From assembly GCA_965206015.1 (NCBI GenBank), contig CBDBIW010000016.1, forward strand, positions 248,001 through 312,000: a stretch of DNA of 64,000 nt, read 5' to 3'. The translations under genes and the position numbers were made by a program. This document shows positions 8,689 to 17,667 of the stretch, piece by piece (the first letter of the stretch is position 1; each line of letters opens with the position of its first letter). The notes below the pieces were generated by a model that searched no databases, was not told the DNA's origin, and was given only the letters and a program-made list of their open reading frames with translations. This DNA comes from JAJCYL01 sp965206015 (GTDB lineage Bacteria; Bacteroidota; Bacteroidia; Cytophagales; Cyclobacteriaceae).

Positions 8689-9198
8689 TTAAAAAGCTAC
8701 TTTTAGTTTTCCTGGAAAAATTAGTATCCAATAGTGGTTTATTGTATTGGTTTGCCAACTGAACCAAAGAGCCTTAGCCCTTAGCTTTTTCATTCGTTTT
8801 TTGTAATTGAAGGCACTGGCAGCCATGATGAAGTTAATTTGATCACCAGGAGTACCTTTGAGGTAGTTTCTGGCAGCCCGGTGATCATGTTTGATAGGTC
8901 CAATGACAGGTTCTGTGGCAGCTCGTCTCCTACAGTGTTTCCTGTTCCTCTGGTAATGATTAGCTCGTTTTAGAGGCCTGGAAGGTTTTATGATGGTAGT
9001 CTCTGCTATGTGTTGAACTCCTTTGTACCCTCTGTCTACAGTAGTTGTTTTAGGATATTGACCTGCCAGCCCATGTGTTTGGTGGAGTACTTGTTTGAGC
9101 GTATGGCCATCGTAAGGATTATTTTCAAAAGTCATTGCTCCTACGATGATATCTGTATGTTGAGTTAAGGTGATTGATCCCCTACAACCATATTCATG
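8689..9198 (-). pseudogene. IS5-type transposase, C-terminal fragment
   Basis: About 170 codons of the C-terminal half of an IS5-type DDE transposase. Visible segments are TVDRGYKGVQHIAETTI and ATEPVIGPIKHDHRAARNYL, which carries the catalytic glutamate region, then the tail GDQINFIMAASAFNYKKRMK. The N-terminal half is absent: at 9199 the frame runs directly into the IS256-type element, creating a chimeric 366-codon ORF (8689-9789). No matching N-terminal part is present on the far side of the IS256 copy, so the junction is not a simple insertion with both flanks kept. Confidence 0.75.
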
Positions 9199-9225
9199 GT
9201 AGTGTAAACTAAACTCTGTCTGTTG

Positions 9226-9268
9226 ACACATCCCTTTGGAGGGGCAATGCCCCTCCAAAGGGATGTGT
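9226..9268. repeat. perfect hairpin inside the IS256 left end
   Basis: Two 20-bp arms (9226-9245 and 9249-9268) are perfect inverted complements separated by 3 bp (AAT). The arms cover the last codons of the transposase (LEHIPLEGHCPSKGM). In copy 2 the same structure at 50329-50364 is a perfect 36-bp palindrome with no loop. It may act as a terminator or as an insulating structure at the end of the element. Confidence 0.75.
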
Positions 9269-10477
9269 TCTAAATCCAAAGGTAAGCGATCTCCAAATTT
9301 AATAGCGAGTTGTTGGACGGTCAACCCCCGGTTTTGCAATGGGCTCGTCCATTTTTTCTCCATGTTTCTGGTGGCCAGATAGACCCGCTTTAACAGTGCC
9401 ATATCTGAGGTAAGTGCTCCTTTGGTTTTTGTAACCTTCCGAATTTGTCGATGATAACCTTCTACCGCATTGGTGGTGTAGATCAGCTTTCGTATTGGAG
9501 CTGTGTACTGAAAGCAGGTGGTCAGTTTCTCCCGGTTGTTTCGCCAGGATTGGATCACAATGGGGTACTTATTCCCCCATTTTTCAGCCAGGGATTCAAG
9601 TTCCATTTCTGCCAGCTCTTTGGTGTCTGCACGATATACCAATTTGAGGTCGCACATGAATCCCTTCCGGTCTTTGTCGGCTACATACTTGAGCGAATTG
9701 CGGATCTGATGGACGACACAGCTCTGTACTTCAGCTTTTGGATAAACACTCACTATGGCCTCTGAAAAGCCCTTGAGATGTCTGTACAAGCAATCAGAAT
9801 ATCTTTCAAGCCACGGTTATGCAGATCACTGAGTACCTGTAGCCAGAAGTTGGCTCCTTCGCTTTCCGACAGGTACATGCCCAACACCTCTTTCATACCA
9901 GAGGCATTGATGCCCGGGATATTGTATAAGGCCTTATGCTCAACCTTACCTTCTGATCGAACCTTGTAATGCATCGCATCTAACCACACCATGCAAGTGA
10001 CAGGCTCCAATGGCCGATCCTGCCAGGCTTTCACTTCCGGGATGATCCGGTCGGTGATTTGACTCAACACGTATGGGAGATCTCCGTATCGTACATCTCT
10101 TTGATATGTTCGCTGATGTCACGAAGGCTCATTCCAAGGCCATACAAGCCAATGATCTTGTCCTGTAAACTGTCTGCAGGAACAGTCTCCCGTTTCCTGA
10201 TGATCCGGGGCGCGAAAGTGCTCTGCCTATCCTGGGGTGTCTCTATCTCTACAGGGCCGGTATTGCTTTTGATAGTCTTCCTGCCTCTGCCTTTGCGTTT
10301 GTTGCCTTCTAAACGTTTGGCTTCATCAGGGTGAGCATCCATTTCTGCCTCAGGTGCTGATTCCAAAAACTGCTTTAGCATCGGAGCAAATGCCCCTTCT
10401 TTGCCGAATAATGATTTGTCTGATTTGAATTGCTCCAGGGCCTTGCTCTGTAACTGGTCTACTTCTTCTTGTGTCAT
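9250..10477 (-). pseudogene. IS256-type (mutator) transposase, two frameshifts
   Basis: Transposase of the IS256 family in three pieces. The N-terminus is at 10477-10064 (starts MTQEEVDQLQSKALEQFKSD, ends TEISHTC). The middle is 10070-9753 (LSQITDRIIPEVKAWQ to LIACTD). The C-terminal part runs from 9789 (HLKGFSEAIVSVYPKAEVQS, then SWRNNREKLTTCFQY and NAVEGYHRQIRKVTK). The first frameshift is near 10066, where codon ACG is followed by TGTTGA. The second is near 9780, where ACAGAC is followed by ATCTCAAGG and one base appears lost. The first break is also present in copy 2. The product is not expected to be active. Confidence 0.85.
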
Positions 10478-10540
10478 TTTGTCTACGTTATAATGTTCCT
10501 GATTTTTATCTTAGACAGAGTTCAGTTTACAGTCTCGTAA

Positions 10541-10568
10541 TAAAAGGAACAGGTTGGATACCTGTTCC
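10541..10568 (-). terminator. Rho-independent-like terminator
   Basis: A 9-bp stem GGAACAGGT/ACCTGTTCC (10546-10554 and 10560-10568) with a 5-base loop. Read on the minus strand it is followed by TTTTA. It lies just downstream of the hypothetical gene ending at 10598 and is correctly oriented to terminate it. Confidence 0.6.
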
Positions 10569-10597
10569 CTTTGATTGGGCCTTAAAATTTAGAATTA

Positions 10598-11302
10598 TCA
10601 GTCTAATAATATAAGGTTGTGCTTATCTTGGCTTGCGCTCCAAAATCTATATGAGTCCCCTCTAAATTCTTTAATGTCCACATTTCCTCGTATGAAAAAT
10701 AAAGCGACTATGCCATTTTTGGGAATATCCTCAAAAAGATCACCGGAAATTTTTCCTTGTCCGGTATCATCTAATTTAACGGCCCTATTAACAATTTCAC
10801 CTTTACCTTGTTCATTCGCTGATAAATCTGCTCTGTCGCCATTCCACCACATATATGCGACAATACCATTGGAATTCAATTGATCTCTATTCCATTCTAT
10901 CTCAAAATTATTTCTCTCAATAGATTCCGTACCACTGCCTTGAATGGCAACAGCATTTAGAATATCAACAGAAAGTTTCTCAGGTATATATTGTTCGAAT
11001 TCTAATACTTTTTCATTACTCTTAACCAATGAAAAAGTGTTGGTTGTTCCAAAAAGATCTGTAATAAGTTTCAGGTTTTCATCAGATGATCTAATACCCG
11101 AAGTTGGGACATATGTTTTTATTGACTCATCAAATTGTAATTGAATATCACCAAATTGGTATAATCCACCGTCACTTGACTCAGCTAAAGAATTTTCTCT
11201 ATATGTGCCAAATAGTTCACCACTTTCTACATCGAGATCATCATAGTTTGTATGCCGCAGATACATCATGCCATTGGTTTTGGTAAAAATATCGGCGTAT
11301 TT
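10598..11302 (-). pseudogene. hypothetical protein, 5'-truncated by IS
   Basis: Open frame of about 235 codons. ATG 11269 could start a 223-residue product, but the same frame continues upstream (NPKYADIFTKTNGMMYLRH) until the end of the neighbouring IS at about 11303, so the real N-terminus has been cut off. I do not recognise the family. The sequence is acidic and soluble, with no signal peptide in what remains; segments such as GIVAYMWWNGDRADLS and FRGDSYRFWSASQDKH suggest a beta-rich C-terminal region of an exported protein. Its position beside GH16 and GH127 fragments suggests it belonged to the same carbohydrate locus. Confidence 0.5.
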
Positions 11303-12780
11303 AGGGTTTACTCAAAAAGTGTTGCCTGTCAAAGCGGCCATTCTGGAAATGTTGAGCACAAACAGGGTAGCTGCTATCCAGGTTTGTGAAGTTGTTTTAA
11401 GCTTTGCCTTGATTTCATTGAGGGAGCAGACCTGTTTGGCATTGCCGATCCTTCCTTCGATTGCATTCCTTTCGGCATACTCTTTTTTTGATTTGGCTTT
11501 CTGGTAAGCCGGTTTTTTAACTGGCTTGCCTTTTGGTGTGGCCGTAAGCCTGATGCACCTTTGCCTGCACCAGGGTACGGTTTGCATGGGTAGCATCAAT
11601 CTTATCGGCTCGTATAAGTTCGGGGTAATGACCAGACAAAGCCTTATAGGCTTCAGCCTGCCTGGGCAAATCCCCACTTTCATTATAAGCATCCCGGCTC
11701 AGGTTGTCCCTGGTCATGAACCCATCCATAAGGGAAAGGCCAAGCCTGGCACCAAATTCCACGTCTTTGCCCTGCCTGCCACGTACTATTGGAGGCACAT
11801 GGGGCTGGGAGACGCTTACGATCCGGTCACTGCATTGATGTGACCGTTGGTCGTACATGCCCTGCTGCTGTTCATAAAGGGTGTGAATGACCATCAGTTC
11901 AAGTTGTACTTTGTGGGAAAACGGGAAAGGCCCTTGCAAATGATCCGGCATTTGATCAATATGGCCCGGGTTCCTTTTCACATAGTTGAGCAATACACGA
12001 ATGGCCTTTCGGATCGATACCGTTGACTTTTTCTTCTTTTTGGCCTCTTGCAAATACCTTTGACGGGCCACCTTACGGTAAGTCCCGGGCTTGACATCAA
12101 CCTTGTCCCTTAACAATCCGAACAGTCTGTCCACCATCTTTTCGGTCTTCCTACGTGCCTCATTGACCAGCCCAGGGTCATTGGGGCAGGTGATGTATTG
12201 GTCAGCCACCGTGGCATCTATCTTTAATTTGCCCTTCGGGCTTTTCAGGCCAGTTTCTTTATTGCCTTTTGGACCGTCAATATCAGGGTATGCTATCCTC
12301 ATGATGGTTTTCGAAAATTCATCAAAGGTCTCATCGCCTAACTTCTTGCGCATCTCTGTGAACAGTGTGGGTGAGAACAATTCATCAGGGTTGTAATGGT
12401 CCAAACCAGGGAAAAACTGCATATATGGGTTTTCACTAATGGTCATCAAAGTCTCTTCGTCGGACAACTTCAATTTGTGCTTTATAATAAAAGCCCCAAT
12501 GATGTGCCCGGGGTTGGTCCCCTTTGCCCCCATATGGCCGCTGAACTTCCTTTTATAGATATTTACCAACTCGTCCCAAGGCAAAAGGCCACTAAGGGCT
12601 ATCCACCTATTATCAGGGTTGAGTTTGATGTGGTTGACCGAGGAAAACCCTTCGATTTTAGATTGGAACTGGGATAGTTGATCATATACAAATAACCTTG
12701 CATTTAATCAAGTCTTTTTACCCTGAAAATCATTCTTTATATCCTCTATAGCTACTTTTTGAGCTATCTGAGGAAGCCCT
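11303..12780 (-). mobile_element. IS5/IS1182-like insertion sequence
   Basis: Element of about 1.45 kb separating the hypothetical gene from the GH16 fragment. A 10-bp inverted repeat CTCAAAAAGT lies at 11311-11320 and, inverted, at 12754-12763. A weaker match beginning AGGG extends the ends to 11303 and 12780 (about 13 of 18 positions). The encoded transposase starts within the right end and runs leftwards. No target duplication is evident. Exact boundaries need comparison with another copy. Confidence 0.65.
11312..12700 (-). pseudogene. IS5/IS1182-like transposase with frameshift
   Basis: DDE transposase with an N-terminal DUF772-like domain. The frame upstream of TTG 12584 reads QLSQFQSKIEGFSSVNHIKL, so translation began near 12700. 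It continues MGAKGTNPGHIIGAFIIKHK, LKIDATVADQYITCPND (first catalytic Asp) and GRQGKDVEFGARLGLS. Near 11560 the frame changes: the first frame ends at 11517, and the C-terminal part KSKKEYAERNAIEGRIGNAK, holding the catalytic Glu, is read in the frame ending at 11312. The single frameshift probably inactivates it. Confidence 0.8.
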
Positions 12781-13194
12781 AATTACTGTGGCAGTTGTAA
12801 TTGGTAATGGTTTGCCTTTGAAGATCCCGTAGGCATCATCATTACTACCATCAGCATAGCTTTCGTTGGCGAAATTGTACTCCGGCTCCCACCGGGTTCT
12901 GATTATCAGTTTTCCGTCTTCTTGAAGGGCATTATGTGGAACAAATTGAGAAGGGGCTCGACCTTTCCAGATGTAGTAGTCACCATTTTGACCTTCAACG
13001 AACCATTTCTCTTTATTTAATTCTGTTCCCTCAAACTCGTCACTTAGTTCTTCATTTAATATCCAACCTTGCGAGTTATTTGGATCAGAAAGCGGTAACA
13101 ATCCAGTTGGTTGCTCCTGCGTTTCTTGACAGGAAAGGAGAAAGATCAAACCAAATGCTACAAATAAGTGGACTGGGTATATTTTCTTCTTCAT
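12730..13194 (-). pseudogene. GH16 glycosidase lipoprotein, 3'-truncated
   Basis: N-terminal part of a family 16 glycoside hydrolase (agarase/porphyranase/carrageenase-like). It has a lipoprotein signal ending in the lipobox LLSCQE, then WILNEELSDEFEGTELNKEK with the usual S-D-E-F-x-G..KW start, and APSQFVPHNALQEDGKLIIR. The glycosidase sequence stops at about residue 138 (ITTATVI, near 12781). The last codons to 12730 come from the IS end. The catalytic ExDxxE region is completely missing, so no hydrolase activity is expected. It suggests the ancestor used a sulfated galactan or similar red-algal polysaccharide. Confidence 0.75.
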
Positions 13195-13378
13195 CTATTC
13201 GAGCTTTGAAACAGTGGGGACAAGTGATACCGTCTTGGCACTTATGCCCTACCTTAATCAAAGGAAAAAAATCTACTTGAACTACAACCTCTAATTTTTA
13301 CCTTATAATTGTAGGAATTTACCCACTTTAGAATAGAAAATTTGAAGTAACTAAAAGACCAATCCTACAAAGTGCTAC

Positions 13379-15461
13379 TTAATCCCACACTACGGGCAAG
13401 AAAACCGTCATCTCGGCAGTGCCTCGATTACTCCAAGCAAAATAGGGAACAAGCTTAGTGGCGTAAGTTTGAAATTTGGGTTTTGTTACAGCCCGATACA
13501 TGCCTTCCGCCTTATCAAGACGGAGTAGCATGTCTCCTTCAACCACGGAAACACCGCCCAAAAAGTCAGGTTGATAATTCGCTTTTAAGTCAGCATCACC
13601 AGAAATGTACACGTCCAGTATTTGAGTACCTTGCGGTAAATCAGGTGATTCAACACAATACACCACCGGCCCACGCTTGATTGCTACTTGATTGCGTACC
13701 TCTTCAATTCTCGGATGCCCTTCAACAAAGGTAATTTCCATAGGCATTTCCATTTGGATCACATCACCTTTTTTCCACTGGCACTCAATCTTGGCAAACT
13801 GACCGGGAACTGCTTCTATGTCGTCATCGCCATTGACCAATATCTTCGTTCCTTCAGCCCAAATAGGTACTCTCAGAATGATCTCAAAGGGTAAATCTTT
13901 ACATTCTTCAATGGTAATTTTAACCATACCATCCCATGGATAATTGGTCTCCTGTTTCAGCTTAATTGCAAAACCATCTAAGAGTGTTGTTTCCAATACA
14001 TTTCCTTCATACAAATTCACGGAAATCTCATTTTCCGATTTACTATAAGCCCATCCGGAGGACTGGGCAATAGTTCGCACGAGATTTGGTGGGCAACAAA
14101 AGCATTCGAGATATGGTGCTCGTTCGGGTAATTCAGTGTTCATTTCTTCATAGTCAATTGCACCTTGCACTTTCCTTAGGGGATTACCATAGAAATAGTC
14201 TTTGCCTTCAAGGCTGATTCCAGAAAGAGCACTATTATCCAGAAAGAGCACTATTATAAAGTACTAACTCCATGATATCAGCATATTTTGACTCCCCTTT
14301 CACCCCCAGCATTCGATGACTAAACATAGAGTTGGTAATGTTAGCACATGTTTCATTATAGGCAGTCATATTGGGCATCATATATTCATTAAGGAATCCC
14401 TCTTCAATTTTGTCCCGACGAGTTGATGCGCCATAGTGTGTTTGCCCGACAGCACCGGTCAAATACATCTTTTTATTCACGACATTATCCCAAAGTCGAT
14501 CCAGTGCGTCGATCAAAGCCTTTTCGCCAGTTTCGGCATAGACATCAGTTGCACCTGCATAGTAATATAAAGCCAATACGGCATGGCCAACTGCTTCGGT
14601 TTCTTTTCGTAGAGGGACGCGTTCCTGGACCATATCTCCAATGGGGTAACCTTGGGTAGCAGGGTCTTCTACAACTTCGGATTTACCTCGCATATTGATA
14701 AAAATTTCGGCCAACTCAAGATACCTCTTGTCTTTGGTGGTTCGATAAAGTTCCACCAACCCCATGATCTGGGTCTGGTTAAATCCTAATCGCTTTAAAT
14801 GATCAGGTTGAGGTTGAAAAAGTCTGTACAGAAGATCCGCGTACTTGATTGCAATGTCCAAAAAGTTGGTTTTCCCGGTAACCCGGTAGTGTATGCTTGC
14901 ACTGGTGAGCAAGTGACCACTGTTGTACAATTCATGGTACCTTCTGTTAGAAAAGGGCTTAAGATCATCCCGAATTATGATTGGAGTGGATAGATAGCCG
15001 TCTTCCCGTTGAGCCATACCAATAACCTCAATAACCTCATCCAATTCCTCAATGATTTTCTCATCTCTATTAATTGCATAGATGTAGACTGAGGCTTCCA
15101 TCCATTTGTAGAAATCACCATCATGCCACCAAAAGCCCTTGTGTTCTCCTTCTTTGAGACCGGCAGCAATCTTGAAGTTATTGTAACCATGCCCCACGTC
15201 ACCTTTTAAAACTTCGCCCATGTAGGGAACCATTGATTCTTCTGCCACCTTGAATTTATCAGCCCAAAACCCTTCAGTCCATCTGCAGTCGCCTATATTA
15301 ATACTCTTCAATTTTACGTTGTGGCTATTTGTGTTGTTAATAATCCCCTTATTTTGATCGTAATTCATTCTTTGATTTTCATTTTGTTGGGTAATATTAT
15401 TTTCCTGGGTGCAGGATAGTGTAATCGACAGAAAAAGCAGAAAAAGGATACCTCTTTTCAT
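13379..15461 (-). pseudogene. GH127 beta-L-arabinofuranosidase-like lipoprotein, broken by 19-bp duplication
   Basis: GH127 (DUF1680) family protein, about 690 residues if repaired. The first half (15461-14235) has a lipoprotein signal (LSITLSCTQE) and the alpha/alpha barrel, with GFWWHDGDFYKWMEASVYIY, YHELYNSGHLLTSASIHY and YNETCANITNSMF. The second half (14251-13379) holds the metal-binding/catalytic cysteine motif YLECFCCPPNLVRTIAQSSG and the C-terminal beta domains. The halves are separated by a 19-bp tandem duplication at 14220-14257 that shifts the frame and creates a TAA after YNSALSG. Removing one copy restores YNSALSGISLEGKDYFYG. The damage looks recent, since everything else is intact. 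Confidence 0.85.
14220..14257. repeat. 19-bp perfect tandem duplication inside GH127 gene
   Basis: Two perfect 19-bp copies (14220-14238 and 14239-14257), plus strand CCAGAAAGAGCACTATTAT. Nineteen is not a multiple of three, so the duplication alone accounts for the frameshift and stop. Slippage or recombination between the copies could restore the gene exactly. Confidence 0.95.
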
Positions 15462-15697
15462 TGTGGGTTATTTAAAGAGTTTAAATACATGTCATAAATT
15501 GATGGGGATAGAACTCTCATGGCACCTTGAACAAAGAAACGACTTCAGAACCTATTTTTATGTATATTATTTATCCGCTATTTGCTGTATTTTATCCTAG
15601 TCTCCTTTTATATTTTGTCCCTTCATGGACAACTACAGAATTTCATCCACCATTTCCCGTCGCAGATAAGATTTTGCATTTGTTGTGGTTTCGAACT

Positions 15698-16834
15698 TTA
15701 TTCCTCAGAGAGGATAAAGTCCAATCCTCCAATATTTGACTTAAGATGAACATCCTGTGAAATAGTTATGGAATCACTTCCCTCTTTAACAATGTAAACT
15801 CTTCGAATTCCAGAAATTAGTCCTTCTAAGGAGTATTCTCCATCTTCATTGGTAATAGCATAATGAGTTCTACCGCTTTCAACGACAATTCCACCAACTG
15901 GCTTATCTTTTGAATCTCTAACTACACCGGTTATCGTATATGTATTGGGTTTTAATTTAATAGTCTGTAAAAACCAATCATAAACAAAATCCGCATACCC
16001 AGATTCATATAGGAGCCACTTGTCTGTGTGTCTGTGAGGTATAAATTCGGATGGTATTTCAGGAATGACGAGAGGAACAGACAATAAATTGTAGTCTATA
16101 TTGGCCAATGTATCAACGCAGTATTGCTCAATATAGCTTTTAGTTTTGCACGAACTTATTCCCTCTTTAGTATCTTGAGAAATCAGGCAATTTCTACCTT
16201 TTAGGCGTTTAAGTCTTTCCTTGGCAGCTTGTCTATATTCCATTAAAGGAGCACCCCAATCTGTACCCTTTCATTCTTTTACACCATCATAGTGGTCATG
16301 AGAAAAAAATCCTAACCATACATCGGCAATTTGTTCATTGTATAGCCCCAAGTAATTCACACCGATCGCTCCTCTTGAGAAACCACAGATAAATATTTCA
16401 GCCGGATTTCCACCAAAATCTGTGCATATCCGCCTTATATTGTTCAAAGCAAACTCTATCGTTTCTTCCTCATCACCCCACCATCTTGTAATTGATGTAT
16501 TATCTTTTATAAAAGGAAATACTACCCAAATAGCTCCAATCTTTTTTGAGATGGCAAACCCTAGATTAGCATCCTCTACCCTTCCGGTCGACCCACTTGG
16601 CTTCCATTCATTACCGGTGTATTCAATAATTACTGGATACTTATTACCTTGTTCGTAGTTCTCTGGAAGATACAATGAATAATAGATATCCGTTCCTTTG
16701 TATGTTTCGGGTATGACTTTCACTCTTTGACCGGCTGCAGGCTTGTGATTTGTTAGTACAGGTACATTAATATTTTGAGCATACCCTAAACTCAAACTAA
16801 CTATGTGCAACAATATAATTAATTTTGTTTTCAT
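15698..16834 (-). pseudogene. exported alpha/beta-hydrolase (esterase) with C-terminal carboxypeptidase-regulatory-like domain, one nonsense codon
   Basis: Start at ATG 16834 gives a signal peptide (MKTKLIILLHIVSLSLGYAQ). An esterase/PHB-depolymerase-like fold follows, with the nucleophile elbow GFSRGAIG (GxSxG) at about residue 162. The frame stops at TGA 16271-16273 after HDHYDGVKE but continues in the same frame, nine codons later reaching LMEYRQAAKERL and EIPSEFIPHRHTDKWL. It ends in a CarboxypepD_reg-like beta domain (TYTITGVVRDSKDKPVGGIV). The expected residue at the stop is Trp, so a single TGG to TGA change explains the break. Full length would be about 378 residues. Confidence 0.8.
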
Positions 16835-16902
16835 AGAATTCCCCTTATTTCGTCCTGTATGTGGCAATCTCGATGATGCTTGTGAATACTTTGAAAATGG
16901 CA

Positions 16903-17649
16903 CTAATCTGTTCCTTTTCGAGATTTACATATGACTAAGTAAACTACCACAGCAATCAGGTAAAGGGTCAGTGCAAAGCCTAACAAAATTGTAGCGTCTG
17001 ATTGATTAATAATTGCCAAGATCATCATCATTGTGGCAATTACGGCAAGAGTTATTGCAACCATCCTCGCCGGCATGGTCGCCGACTGAACAGCTTTACT
17101 TTCATAAAAAGTCTGCTTTGATGTCTGGATGCGCTCCCAACCGGATTGTTCTTCTTTCTCGAAAATTTCTAAGAAAAATAGGGTAGTGAACGGCACAAGT
17201 ATTCTCGAAGTCAAATCGGAAATACGCATATTAGTAATGACCCAATCTGAGATCGGATTCAAAAAGGTAAATCCAGTAAGAAAGCCATCCGTAGAAAGGC
17301 CAAATTTAACTATTCCAGCAGATACAAATCCTATGAGAGTCGTACTCCAAACAGCTTTTATCCCGATTTTTTTCGAAAATAACCCCCAAAGTGTCGGTAA
17401 GACCAAAGGGCCTGTTAGCAGTGTGGTGAGGTCAATAATGAAACGAGTATATCCATATCTCGGAATAAGTAATGATCCTGCTATTACAATGCAGCCTAGG
17501 GCAACTGTGAAAATTCGTCCAACAAATACCAGTTGTTTTTCCGTGGAATACTTATTAAACAAATACTGGTAGACTTCGGTTGTGAAAGCCCCAGCAAACA
17601 CGATGCCAATCATGTAGGGTATAATTATTATGTAGTCAGCTAATTGCAT
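16903..17649 (-). pseudogene. SSS symporter with large internal deletion
   Basis: A 248-residue relic of a sodium:solute symporter. The first 20 residues (MQLADYIIIIPYMIGIVFAG) are helix 1 of the family. They are joined in frame to FTTEVYQYLFNKYSTEKQ, which normally follows about helix 8, so some 250-300 residues of the transport core are missing. The remaining C-terminal helices are intact. It starts 18 bp after the FAD oxidoreductase stop and belonged to that operon. Loss of the substrate and sodium sites makes transport unlikely. Confidence 0.7.
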
Positions 17650-17667
17650 TTCTATTTGAACAGAGGA

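Larger units (their letters stand above)
9199..10536 (-). mobile_element. IS256-family insertion sequence, copy 1
   Basis: Element of about 1.34 kb. Its terminal repeats can be defined by comparison with the second copy at 50299-51323: the left end begins GGTAGTGTAAACTAAACTCT, and the right end, read on the minus strand, begins CGAGACTGTAAACTGAACTC. It encodes a mutator-type transposase split over three frames. No convincing target-site duplication is seen, and the left flank is inside an IS5-type transposase whereas the right flank is not. A deletion or recombination after insertion is likely. Confidence 0.85.

Noticed and set aside
9199..10536. Programmed ribosomal frameshifting in the IS256 transposase
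   Set aside because: No X-XXY-YYZ slippery heptamer or following stem-loop was seen at either break; IS256 transposases are normally a single ORF. Kept only as a remote alternative.
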